A stretch of DNA of 6,441 nt from Dehalococcoidales bacterium (GCA_012719115.1 JAAYAZ010000014.1:1-6441), one strand, 5' to 3'. Shown: positions 1 through 6,339, counted from the first letter of the stretch. The notes: a model not told the origin generated them from the letters alone. Program-made: numbers and translations.

Positions 1-26
1 AAAAATACTATTTTAAGTTACTAAAA

Positions 27-115
27 TGGTGCCGAAGGTCGGGGTCGAACCGACACGAGAGTTGCCCCTCAACAGTTTTTGAGACTGTCGCGTCTGCCTA
101 TTCCGCCACTTCGGC
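27..115 (-). tRNA. tRNA-Leu (anticodon CAA)
   Basis: Read on the minus strand this folds as a class II tRNA of 89 nt including an encoded 3' CCA (complement of 27-29). The acceptor arms GCCGAAG and CTTCGGC pair perfectly. The anticodon stem ACAGT/ACTGT encloses the 7-nt loop CTCAAAA (77-83), putting anticodon CAA at 79-81, which reads the Leu codon UUG. A long variable arm (GAG...CTC) and a T arm GTCGG-TTCGACC-CCGAC follow, as expected for tRNA-Leu. It lies 37 nt downstream of tRNA-Phe and is probably cotranscribed with it. No clear terminator is visible in the 26 bases left before the window edge. Confidence 0.97.
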
Positions 116-152
116 TGAATATAACCAGTCAATTTATAAAAGAACTCAACAA

Positions 153-228
<76 letters not shown>

Positions 229-264
229 TTAAGGTGTTACAAAGGCTTTTCCTTCAACCGCAAT

Positions 265-273
265 ATTATAGCA
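265..273 (-). promoter_or_regulatory. Extended -10 promoter of the tRNA-Phe/tRNA-Leu unit
   Basis: The minus strand reads TGCTATAAT, a perfect extended -10 (TGN plus TATAAT). At 17 bp upstream the -35 position reads TAGCCT, only about 3 of 6 to consensus, which fits a promoter carried by the extended -10. The expected transcription start is near 258, leaving about 30 nt of leader before the tRNA-Phe 5' end at 228. Inferred from sequence match only. Confidence 0.65.
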
Positions 274-315
274 CACTCTTTTTTTTAAGGCTACATCGGT
301 AGTGGCGTGAGTAAT

Positions 316-1149
316 CTATCCCAAAACTATATTGTCTATCAATCTTGTTTTATAAAACTTTACCGCTAGAGATACCAGTGCTTTACCGCTGATTTCATCC
401 AGTTCGTCGAGGGTAACCGGGTCGGCAACGGAAACGTAATCTATTCTTGCCGGTTCTTCTGTTTTAATCAGCCTTACCATTTCTGTTCGTACGGTCTCTG
501 CATTTCTTTCACCCTGCTGGTACAGGTCCTTTGCCAGCATCAAAGCACGGTATAAAACTGTAGCTGATTGACGGTCTTCCGGTCTTAAATAAACGTTGCG
601 GCTGCTCATTGCCAGTCCGTCCGGCTCTCTTATGGTGGGGCAGGTGATTACTTCAAGATTCATATTCAGGTCTTTCACCATCTTATTTATAACAATTGCC
701 TGTTGTGCATCCTTCTGCCCGAAGTAGGCTTTATTGGGCGTAACTATATTGAACAGTTTATTAACGATTGTGGTAACGCCGCGGAAATGTCCCGGGCGGC
801 AGTTGCCCTCCAGCTTCTGCGTAATCCCGATAACCTCGACACGGCTGTTAAAATCTTTGGGATATATTTCATCCGCTTCCGGCGCAAAGACGGCATCAAC
901 GCCCTCTTCTTCCAATATTTCCAAATCGCCATCGATATCACGTGGGTATTTTTCAAAATCTTCATTGGGTCCAAACTGGGTCGGATTTACAAAGATGCTG
1001 ACCATAACAGAAGCATTTTCCTCTTTTGCTTTCCTTACAAGCGAGATATGCCCCTCATGCAGATAACCCATTGTCGCAACGAAACCGACCGGTTCGGGAA
1101 GTGTTTTTCTGAGCTCTCGCATTTCGGAGATAGTTTTGATTATTTTCAT
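316..1149 (-). CDS. panC: Pantothenate synthetase (pantoate--beta-alanine ligase) PanC
   Basis: This cytoplasmic enzyme joins pantoate and beta-alanine using ATP, through a pantoyl-adenylate intermediate, in the last step of pantothenate synthesis. The 277-residue protein is close to the usual length of about 280 and appears complete. It has the nucleotidyltransferase HIGH-type motif TMGYLHEGH (26-34), the pantoate-binding stretch FVNPTQF (53-59), GQKDAQQ (144-150), and REPDGLAMSSRN (174-185) carrying the KMSKS-like region. The ATG lies 4 nt after the panB stop codon. The sequence before it is A-rich with no good Shine-Dalgarno, so translation probably depends on coupling to panB. It is the last gene of the operon, and no hairpin with a U-run follows its stop codon before the tRNA promoter. 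Confidence 0.97.
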   Translation of the reverse strand: MKIIKTISEMRELRKTLPEPVGFVATMGYLHEGHISLVRKAKEENASVMVSIFVNPTQFGPNEDFEKYPRDIDGDLEILEEEGVDAVFAPEADEIYPKDFNSRVEVIGITQKLEGNCRPGHFRGVTTIVNKLFNIVTPNKAYFGQKDAQQAIVINKMVKDLNMNLEVITCPTIREPDGLAMSSRNVYLRPEDRQSATVLYRALMLAKDLYQQGERNAETVRTEMVRLIKTEEPARIDYVSVADPVTLDELDEISGKALVSLAVKFYKTRLIDNIVLG

Positions 1150-1153
1150 AATA

Positions 1154-1987
1154 TTAGTTTTTCTTCAATTCATCGATAATGCTATCATCCATCCGAAAAC
1201 TCTGCGCTTCGGTTGGGAATAGCTCTGATTTGACCTCATCATAGTATTCGTTTACAGCTTTCGACATCGATTCCGCAATTTTTACGTATTGTTTGGCGTG
1301 TTTCGGTACGAAATCGGTAAACAGACCCAGTATATCGCTTATAACCTGTACCTGTCCATCGCAGCCGGCTCCGGCTCCGATGCCTATAGTAGGGATACTG
1401 ATACTCTTAGAAATAAAGGCAGCTAACGCTGCGGGAATCGTCTCCAATACTACGGCAAAAGCTCCGGCTTCCTCGAGCGCTTTGGCGTCTGCCAGCAGTT
1501 TTTTAGCCGTTTCGATATCTTTGCCCTGTATCTTATGCCCGCCTAGTTGGTTAATCGATTGCGGGGTTAATCCGATATGCCCCATAACGGGGATACCGCA
1601 ATCGACAATCTTTTTCACCTTGTCGGCAACATTGGTTCCGCCTTCCAGTTTTACCGCCTGCGCGCCGGCTTCCTGAATAAAGCGTGCGGCATTGGATAGA
1701 GCCTGCTCAGCATTGATATGGTAACTCATAAAAGGCAAATCACCTATGACCATAGCATTTTTTGTGCCGCGTACCACCGCTTTGGTATGGTGTATCATCT
1801 CATCCATTGTTACCGGAATGGTGGATTCATATCCGAGTATTACCATTCCGAGGCTGTCTCCGACCAATATAAGCGGCACTCCAGCTTCATCGACAATTTT
1901 AGCAGTCATATAGTCGTAGGCGGTAAGCATGGCTATTTTCTCGCCTTTTTGCTTCATAGCCTTTATCTGAATTATATTTGTGCGCAT
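1154..1987 (-). CDS. panB: 3-methyl-2-oxobutanoate hydroxymethyltransferase PanB
   Basis: PanB transfers a hydroxymethyl group from 5,10-methylene-THF to alpha-ketoisovalerate to make ketopantoate, the committed step of the pathway. The 277-residue TIM-barrel protein shows the family signatures in order: LTAYDYMTA (21-29), LVGDSLG (41-47, metal ligand Asp44), IGDLPFMSY (81-89, Asp83), AVKLEGG (111-117, Lys113 and metal ligand Glu115), MGHIGLTPQS (135-144), and VVLETIP (179-185) with the probable general base Glu182. GIGAGAGCDGQV (202-213) is the usual substrate-loop region. The start is set by a strong Shine-Dalgarno, AAGGAGG (complement of 1993-1999), 5 nt before the ATG. It overlaps the panD stop codon, so the two genes are tightly linked. 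Confidence 0.98.
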   Translation of the reverse strand: MRTNIIQIKAMKQKGEKIAMLTAYDYMTAKIVDEAGVPLILVGDSLGMVILGYESTIPVTMDEMIHHTKAVVRGTKNAMVIGDLPFMSYHINAEQALSNAARFIQEAGAQAVKLEGGTNVADKVKKIVDCGIPVMGHIGLTPQSINQLGGHKIQGKDIETAKKLLADAKALEEAGAFAVVLETIPAALAAFISKSISIPTIGIGAGAGCDGQVQVISDILGLFTDFVPKHAKQYVKIAESMSKAVNEYYDEVKSELFPTEAQSFRMDDSIIDELKKN

Positions 1988-1992
1988 AGCAG

Positions 1993-1999
1993 CCTCCTT
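1993..1999 (-). promoter_or_regulatory. Strong Shine-Dalgarno of panB overlapping the panD stop
   Basis: The minus strand reads TAAGGAGG, so the panD stop codon (1998-2000) is embedded in a near-perfect Shine-Dalgarno for panB, 5 nt from its ATG. Ribosomes ending panD therefore finish on the panB initiation site. This contrasts with panC, which has no recognisable site, and suggests that panB has the best independent initiation in the operon. Confidence 0.8.
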
Positions 2000-2375
2000 A
2001 GAAGGGCAACGATTCGATAGTATGTTTTATAGAAGTAATCTCGTTTCTTTTGTTTACATAAACCAAAGTCGGGCTAAAATCTTCAGCGTCGTCTTCCGCT
2101 ACCTGTGAATAGGTAAGAATAATAATAATATCGCCCTTGCAAACCAGGCGCGCTGCGGCTCCGTTTAAGCAGACCAGACCGCTTCCGGCTTCACCTTTTA
2201 TAGCGTAAGTTAAAAAGCGCTCGCCGTTATTGACGTTTAAGACGTGCACCTGCTCGTAGGGGAGTATATCGGCTGCCTGCATCAGATTTTCGTCTATAGT
2301 AATACTTCCCTCATAGTCTATGTTGAGGTCGGTAACACGGGCGCGGTGGATTTTACTTTTCATCATTGTTCTCAT
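1998..2375 (-). CDS. panD: Aspartate 1-decarboxylase PanD (pyruvoyl-dependent proenzyme)
   Basis: PanD decarboxylates L-aspartate to beta-alanine, the second substrate of PanC. The 125-residue proenzyme is the normal length. The motif DYEGS (20-24) predicts self-cleavage between Gly23 and Ser24, giving a short beta chain and an alpha chain headed by a pyruvoyl group. Other active-site residues known from the E. coli enzyme are present: Lys8, Tyr21, Arg53, Thr56 and Tyr57, followed by NGAAA. The ATG at 2375 gives an N-terminus MRTMMKSKIHR that aligns with family members. A GGAG (complement of 2387-2390) lies 11 nt upstream, inside the end of the preceding gene, and the gap to that gene's stop codon is 2 nt. 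Confidence 0.97.
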   Translation of the reverse strand: MRTMMKSKIHRARVTDLNIDYEGSITIDENLMQAADILPYEQVHVLNVNNGERFLTYAIKGEAGSGLVCLNGAAARLVCKGDIIIILTYSQVAEDDAEDFSPTLVYVNKRNEITSIKHTIESLPF

Positions 2376-2377
2376 TA

Positions 2378-3262
2378 TTATTCACACTCCGGCTGTAGTA
2401 TTGGCTGTTTGAGTATTCGTTCTATATCTTCTGCCTGTGATTTATCAAGTTTCCCTTTTCCTATGGCTATAGGGATGGTATTTAATCCCAACTCGCGGTA
2501 CAATTTCGTAATGTCGGGGTCTATATTATCCAGTGCCGCCAGATGTTTTTTTACAGTTCCCGAATCCCCGCGGGCAATCGGTCCGGTCAAACTGTTTGTA
2601 ACTCCTATCGATTCTATATTGTTGATGGTGCCCCTCATAAGCGGTAACAAGGCCAGTACTGCCTTATCGCGGGGTACTTCTATGCTCTCCCACAAGTTTG
2701 CGGCAATATCGGCTAAAGTAACCAGGTAATTGCAGGCAAAAACTGCTGCTGCGTGATAAATTGCCCTGTCTTTCGATTTCAGTTGTATCCAGTTGCCTCC
2801 GAGTATCTGTGCCATTTCTTTAAGTTGGGTAAGCAACGGCTCTTCTGCCTCGACGGCAAAAGTAATACCTTTTAGATTTTCATCCAGCCCGGCAGCGAAT
2901 GTCTGCAACGGATGGAATACTCCGGTTTGCGAGCCGGCTTTTTTTGCCGGATTAAGAATATCCACTGGGTCTGCTCCGCTGCAATGAACAACCATCTGCC
3001 CTTTTCGCCATATTACCTGTGAGGCGACTGAAGGTATAACATCATCCGGTGTAGCAATAAACACCAGGTCTGCGCTATCTGCAACTTCCTGGTTATCCAC
3101 TACGGCGCGGCATTGGTCTAATCGCTCTGCCAGATTTTTTGCGGATTCAAATCTGCGGCTGGAAACAGCAGTGATATGAAAGCCGTTTTGCTCAAAGGCA
3201 ACCGAAAGTGTAGTTGCCAATGCCCCGGCTCCGATAAAACCCAGATTGATTTTGTCAGTCAT
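2378..3262 (-). CDS. Rossmann-like and DUF2520 domain protein, probable PanG-type ketopantoate reductase
   Basis: This 294-residue cytoplasmic protein has an N-terminal Rossmann fold with the dinucleotide motif GFIGAGALA (8-16). SSRR (34-37) follows at the end of the second strand, a position that often selects NADPH. DUF2520 family signatures come next: FIATPDD (68-74), HCSGA (93-97), HPLQTF (117-122), YHAAAVFACNYLV (169-181) and LTGPIARGD (225-233). Family members often sit in pan gene clusters, and an alternative ketopantoate reductase called PanG has been described in bacteria lacking panE. Assigning this gene to that role is an inference from its place as first gene behind the pan leader, followed immediately by panD-panB-panC, with no panE or ilvC in the window. 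The start is supported by AGGA (complement of 3270-3273), 7 nt upstream. Family assignment is firm; the reaction is probable. Confidence 0.88.
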   Translation of the reverse strand: MTDKINLGFIGAGALATTLSVAFEQNGFHITAVSSRRFESAKNLAERLDQCRAVVDNQEVADSADLVFIATPDDVIPSVASQVIWRKGQMVVHCSGADPVDILNPAKKAGSQTGVFHPLQTFAAGLDENLKGITFAVEAEEPLLTQLKEMAQILGGNWIQLKSKDRAIYHAAAVFACNYLVTLADIAANLWESIEVPRDKAVLALLPLMRGTINNIESIGVTNSLTGPIARGDSGTVKKHLAALDNIDPDITKLYRELGLNTIPIAIGKGKLDKSQAEDIERILKQPILQPECE

Positions 3263-3279
3263 TATTCATTCCTGCCGTT

Positions 3280-3314
3280 AAAATAAAAAACCTTCTCCGA
3301 AACTACGAGAAGGT
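3280..3314 (-). terminator. Intrinsic terminator in the pan operon leader (attenuator)
   Basis: On the minus strand an 8-bp perfect stem ACCUUCUC/GAGAAGGU (3314-3307 with 3297-3290) with a 9-nt loop runs directly into UUUUU-A-UUUU. It lies between the pan promoter and the first codon of the DUF2520 gene, just after the two pan hairpins, so it can stop transcription before any pan gene is read. No equivalent U-run exists on the plus strand. The position argues for a regulated attenuator. It would also stop read-through from surE, which has no terminator of its own. Confidence 0.88.
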
Positions 3315-3326
3315 AAATAAAAAACG

Positions 3327-3403
3327 CGTCTCGGTCGTATTCGATCCAAGCGAAATATCCGAATTGTTGTCTTAAAAAAGCTCACCGCCATAAGGTCGAT
3401 GGC
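3327..3403 (-). promoter_or_regulatory. Tandem pan RNA motif (two bulged-A hairpins) in the pantothenate operon leader
   Basis: Two hairpins on the minus strand share one plan. Hairpin 1 (3403-3380) has 2 bp, a bulged A3382 on the 3' side, 5 bp (C3401-G3383 to G3397-C3387), a bulged A3396 on the 5' side, 2 bp, and a UUAU loop. Hairpin 2 (3352-3327) has 2 bp, bulged A3329, 5 bp (C3350-G3330 to G3346-C3334), bulged A3345, 3 bp, and an AAUA loop. Both have a U-G wobble as the third of the five central pairs, while most other paired bases differ. Tandem stem-loops with two conserved bulged adenosines upstream of pan genes is the description I know for the pan RNA motif. The linker is 27 nt. I know of no established ligand. 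Confidence 0.85.
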
Positions 3404-3413
3404 CTATAATTTA

Positions 3414-3442
3414 ATTGTATTCAGGATAGTAGCGTATGTCAA
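3414..3442 (-). promoter_or_regulatory. Promoter of the pantothenate operon
   Basis: The minus strand has TTGACA (complement of 3437-3442), a 17-bp spacer, and TACAAT (complement of 3414-3419): a perfect -35 and a 5 of 6 -10 at ideal spacing. The expected start is near 3407, just a few bases before hairpin 1 of the pan element, giving a leader of about 145 nt. It lies wholly between the surE stop codon and the leader, so the pan operon can be transcribed independently of surE. Confidence 0.85.
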
Positions 3443-3467
3443 ATCAGTTGTATTCTATAGCGACAGT

Positions 3468-4247
3468 TCAATGCTTTGAAATATTCTCAAATATTGCCTT
3501 GCACAACGCTTCGTTCAGTCCGAATGCTTTTCTCTGGAAAAGTGTTTCGTTTAATGGGGTAATTGAAATAGATTTCTCTTTCAAAGCATAGATATCGGTA
3601 TCTTCCGCTGCATTGTTGTTTTGCTGTTGACGTACCAGCCAGTAATATTCGTGTCTGCCGTCGTGCCCTTCCTTGACGGTATCGATATGTGTTTTATGAG
3701 CCTGGCGGGTTATTTTAATTCCTTTTATTTCGTTAATGGGATAATCGGGTAAATTGATATTTAAAAAGAAACATCCGGATAAAGTTTTATCCTCGAACTT
3801 TTCGGCTATCAGCCTGACCAGTCGTGCCGCATTAGCGACGTTGTCATTATTATAATTCAATACCGAGATGGCTATAGCCGGAACATCTCTTAAATATCCC
3901 TGCAGGGCTGCGCCAACCGTCCCCGAAATCAATATATCGTCGCCGGTATTCAAGCCCTGATTGATGCCGGAAATAACCAAATCGGGTTTCTCTTTAACTG
4001 CCATTTCAAGTGCGATTATAACGCTGTCACCGGGTGTTCCTTCAACGGCATAGGTATCTATTCCCGGTATCAATGCGTCTATTTTGTGGACTCGCAGGGG
4101 CTGGCGCAGGGTTACCATGGTACCGGTAGCGCTTTGTTCCCGGTCCGGAGCTACCACGGTAATTTCGGCAATATCCCGCAGCTCTTTCGCAAGAGCCCAC
4201 AGCCCGGGGGAAAGTATTCCGTCATCGTTTGAAAGCAGTATATTCAT
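3468..4247 (-). CDS. surE: 5'/3'-nucleotidase SurE (survival protein E)
   Basis: SurE is a metal-dependent phosphatase that removes phosphate from nucleoside monophosphates. In other bacteria it is linked to stationary-phase survival. The protein starts MNILLSNDDGI, with metal ligands Asp8 and Asp9, followed by VVAPDREQSA with Ser39 and SGINQGLNTGDD (93-104) with Asn96, matching the classic D-D-S-N site. The SGTVGAA stretch follows, and ITPL is found near the C-terminus. Another in-frame ATG lies at 4253. I prefer 4247 because the only Shine-Dalgarno-like GAG (complement of 4257-4259) is 9 nt from it but only 3 nt from the upstream ATG, and because this gives canonical residue numbering. Length is 259 residues, usual for the family. 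It is followed at 26 bases by the pan -35 box, with no terminator visible between. Confidence 0.95.
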   Translation of the reverse strand: MNILLSNDDGILSPGLWALAKELRDIAEITVVAPDREQSATGTMVTLRQPLRVHKIDALIPGIDTYAVEGTPGDSVIIALEMAVKEKPDLVISGINQGLNTGDDILISGTVGAALQGYLRDVPAIAISVLNYNNDNVANAARLVRLIAEKFEDKTLSGCFFLNINLPDYPINEIKGIKITRQAHKTHIDTVKEGHDGRHEYYWLVRQQQNNNAAEDTDIYALKEKSISITPLNETLFQRKAFGLNEALCKAIFENISKH

Positions 4248-4271
4248 AATCATTATCTCAATCGCTAATTA

Positions 4272-4300
4272 AGTTTAGCAGATGCCCAATACCAGGACAA
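4272..4300 (-). promoter_or_regulatory. Probable surE promoter
   Basis: The minus strand shows TTGTCC (complement of 4295-4300), a 17-bp spacer, and TAAACT (complement of 4272-4277) preceded by TGC, an extended -10 element. Each hexamer matches 4 of 6 consensus bases. The predicted start near 4265 would leave a leader of about 18 nt before the surE ATG at 4247. It is divergent from the metF promoter in the same 116-bp intergenic region. Confidence 0.5.
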
Positions 4301-4342
4301 ATCCGAATTTTATGTGTAATATTTTCTTAAAATGCGAATTAT

Positions 4343-4351
4343 TGTTATACT
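4343..4351 (+). promoter_or_regulatory. Probable extended -10 promoter of metF-queA
   Basis: TGTTATACT is an extended -10 (TG, one base, then TATACT, 5 of 6). The -35 position holds only a weak T-rich match. A start near 4358 would leave a leader of about 12 nt that consists almost entirely of the AGGAG Shine-Dalgarno (4359-4363) and its 6-nt spacer. There is no room for a SAM or other riboswitch upstream of metF if this promoter is used. Confidence 0.5.
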
Positions 4352-4369
4352 AGAGCGCAGGAGTTTGTC

Positions 4370-5245
4370 ATGAAAAAGATAACTGATATATTCAGCGAGA
4401 AGGAGAAAACATTCTCTTTTGAGTTTTTCCCGCCCAAGACAGAAGTGGGTATGAAAAAGCTCTATGACATCGCCGAAACTTATGCTGCTCTGAAACCGGA
4501 CTGGTTCTCGGTAACCTACGGCGCCGGCGGCGGTACCCGCGACCTTACACCGGATATTGTAGACAAGTTCCAGAAGCGTTTTAACATACCCACCATGCAC
4601 CATTTTTCATGCGTAGGCGACAGCAGACAGTCTTTAGCTGAGAAAATAAGCGAGATGAAAAACAGGAATATCCGTAATATCTTTGCTCTGCGCGGCGACC
4701 CGCCGGCAGGTGACCAAAACTGGAAACCGGCTGCCGACGGATTGGAATACTGTTACCAGCTTATAGAAATGATTCGCAAACACGGCGATTTCTTCAGTAT
4801 CGGCGTTGCGGGTTTTCCCGAGGGTCATATAAATTGTCCGAGTAAAGAACTGGATTCAGTATATCTGAAAAAGAAAATCGATACCGGCGGCGATTTTGTA
4901 ATTACTCAGATATTTTTTGAAAATAAAGACTACTTTGAATATGTCGACAGGTTAAGAAAGGCGGGGGTAAAAGCGCGTATTCTGCCCGGAATAATGTCGA
5001 TTACCAATTATCAAAAGCTGCTCTCATTTTGCAAGGGGTGTGGTGCCACTGTGCCCCAAAAGGTACACGATATTTTTGCTCCGCTTGATGGCGACGATGA
5101 AGCAACCTATAAAGCGGGGTTGGAGTTTACAATACAGCAATGCAACGAACTGCTGGATGGCGGCGCTCCCGGTATTCAATTTTTTACCTTAAATAAACTC
5201 GACCCTGTCAGGGAAGTTGTAGAAAGTATAAAACACTATTTTTAA
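4370..5245 (+). CDS. metF: 5,10-methylenetetrahydrofolate reductase MetF
   Basis: MetF reduces 5,10-methylene-THF to 5-methyl-THF with FAD, supplying methyl groups for methionine synthesis or, in acetogenic and related anaerobes, the methyl branch of the acetyl-CoA pathway. The 291-residue single-domain TIM-barrel protein has FSFEFFPPKT (15-24) with catalytic Glu18, SVTYGAGGGTRDLT (47-60), HHFSC (77-81), ALRGDPP (106-112) with the flavin-tuning Asp110, GVAGFPEGH (145-153), GGDFVITQIFF (173-183) and GIQFFTLN (268-275). AGGAG (4359-4363), 6 nt before the ATG, supports the start. It is the bacterial short form without a C-terminal regulatory domain. queA follows after 15 bases, so the two are probably one transcript. 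Which pathway MetF mainly serves cannot be told from this window. Confidence 0.96.
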   Translation: MKKITDIFSEKEKTFSFEFFPPKTEVGMKKLYDIAETYAALKPDWFSVTYGAGGGTRDLTPDIVDKFQKRFNIPTMHHFSCVGDSRQSLAEKISEMKNRNIRNIFALRGDPPAGDQNWKPAADGLEYCYQLIEMIRKHGDFFSIGVAGFPEGHINCPSKELDSVYLKKKIDTGGDFVITQIFFENKDYFEYVDRLRKAGVKARILPGIMSITNYQKLLSFCKGCGATVPQKVHDIFAPLDGDDEATYKAGLEFTIQQCNELLDGGAPGIQFFTLNKLDPVREVVESIKHYF

Positions 5246-5260
5246 ACTGAAAGTGCACTC

Positions 5261-6316
5261 GTGAAAACCAGCGATTTCGATTATTATCTGCCCCCTGAGA
5301 TGATTGCCCAAACACCGGTCGAACCCAGAGATTCCTCGCGTCTGCTGGTAGTAAATCGTGAGGATTCAAGCATCACCCATGTCAATGCCTTTTATGACAT
5401 CTGCCGCTATTTAAAAGCGGGGGATGTTCTGGTATTCAATAACAGCCGCGTCATGCCGGCGCGCCTGAAGGGAATTAAGCCCGAAACGGGCGGTAAAGTA
5501 GAGCTGCTGCTTCTAAAGCATATGGAGGATGGCTCGTGGGAAGCGCTGGTAAAACCGGGTAAACGCGTCAGAACCGGCACAAAAATAGAATTATATAACG
5601 ATTCCCTCTCATCAGAGGAAAAAGTCCCGCCGGTTTCTGCCGAAATAGTTGGTATTTTGGATGAGGGTATCAAGTTGGTGCGCTTTTCCGATGAAAAGTA
5701 CCTGCCTGTTTTTGGAAAAACCCCGCTACCTCCCTACATCCACACACCTTTGGAAAATTCCGAAAGGTATCAGACTATCTACGCCGATGTCGAAAAAACG
5801 GGTAGCGCCGCGGCTCCCACTGCAGGCTTGCATTTCACGCCAGGTCTTATCGATACCCTGCGTGAAAACGGAATTAAATGCCTTTTTACCACTCTGCATG
5901 TCGGGTTGGATACTTTCCGCCCGGTACAGGGTGAAGACCTCAGCCTGCATAAACTGCACTTCGAATACGGCTATATCAGCAAAGAGGTTGCCGATGAGGT
6001 TTCGCTTGCCAAGAAAGAGGGGAGAAGGGTAATTTGTGTTGGAACGACCTCCGTACGGCTGGTGGAGTATGCCGCCGGTATCAGTAATAATGCCCCGCTC
6101 GACCCGTTTGAGGGGTGGGTGAACCTTTTTATTCAGCCCGGTTACAAGTTCCACATCCCCGATGCCGTAATCACCAATTTTCACCTACCGAAATCGACCT
6201 TATTGATGATGGTAAGCGCGTTCGGGGGAATGGAATTGATGAAGAAGGCCTACCGGGAAGCCATCGAAAAGAATTACCGCTTCTACAGCTTCGGCGATGC
6301 CATGCTGATTTTGTAG
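5261..6316 (+). CDS. queA: S-adenosylmethionine:tRNA ribosyltransferase-isomerase QueA
   Basis: QueA moves and isomerises the ribosyl part of SAM onto 7-aminomethyl-7-deazaguanine at position 34 of tRNAs with GUN anticodons, forming epoxyqueuosine. The 351-residue protein is a normal family length and covers it end to end: VFNNSRVMPARL (58-69), LPPYI (156-160), YQTIYA (170-175), GSAAAPTAGLHF (181-192), TLHVGLDTFRPV (211-222), GTTSVR (261-266), NFHLPKSTLLMMVSAF (306-321) and YRFYSFGDAMLI at the C-terminus. The start is a GTG, because the frame upstream has no suitable ATG and MKTSDFDYYLPPEMIAQ aligns with family N-termini. Its Shine-Dalgarno is weak (GAAAG only), so initiation may depend on translation of metF, which ends 15 bases before. 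No other queuosine gene is in the window. Confidence 0.96.
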   Translation: MKTSDFDYYLPPEMIAQTPVEPRDSSRLLVVNREDSSITHVNAFYDICRYLKAGDVLVFNNSRVMPARLKGIKPETGGKVELLLLKHMEDGSWEALVKPGKRVRTGTKIELYNDSLSSEEKVPPVSAEIVGILDEGIKLVRFSDEKYLPVFGKTPLPPYIHTPLENSERYQTIYADVEKTGSAAAPTAGLHFTPGLIDTLRENGIKCLFTTLHVGLDTFRPVQGEDLSLHKLHFEYGYISKEVADEVSLAKKEGRRVICVGTTSVRLVEYAAGISNNAPLDPFEGWVNLFIQPGYKFHIPDAVITNFHLPKSTLLMMVSAFGGMELMKKAYREAIEKNYRFYSFGDAMLIL

Positions 6317-6339
6317 ATTAATTATAGTTGAATATTATA

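Noticed and set aside
1..26. Terminator downstream of tRNA-Leu
   Set aside because: The sequence is AT-rich with no convincing inverted repeat; any terminator lies outside the window.
703..1179. Plus-strand open frames of 110-158 codons opposite panC, and similar frames opposite panB, panD, the DUF2520 gene, surE, metF and queA
   Set aside because: All are antisense or out-of-frame shadows of well-conserved genes, with no recognisable family motif or ribosome site.
3290..3396. Antiterminator pairing of ACCUU in hairpin 1 (3396-3392) with AAGGU of the terminator (3294-3290)
   Set aside because: Only 5 bp over a long distance, against an 8-bp local terminator stem; likely chance.
3315..3407. 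T-box leader in front of the DUF2520 gene
   Set aside because: There is no conserved T-box sequence or specifier stem; the two bulged-A hairpins explain the leader better.
4301..4369. SAM riboswitch upstream of metF
   Set aside because: Too little space and no conserved aptamer helices; the likely promoter is directly against the ribosome site.
5252..5259. AGTGCACT palindrome between metF and queA
   Set aside because: An 8-base palindrome alone is expected by chance, and it lies in the 15-base gap just before the queA GTG, where no operator is needed.
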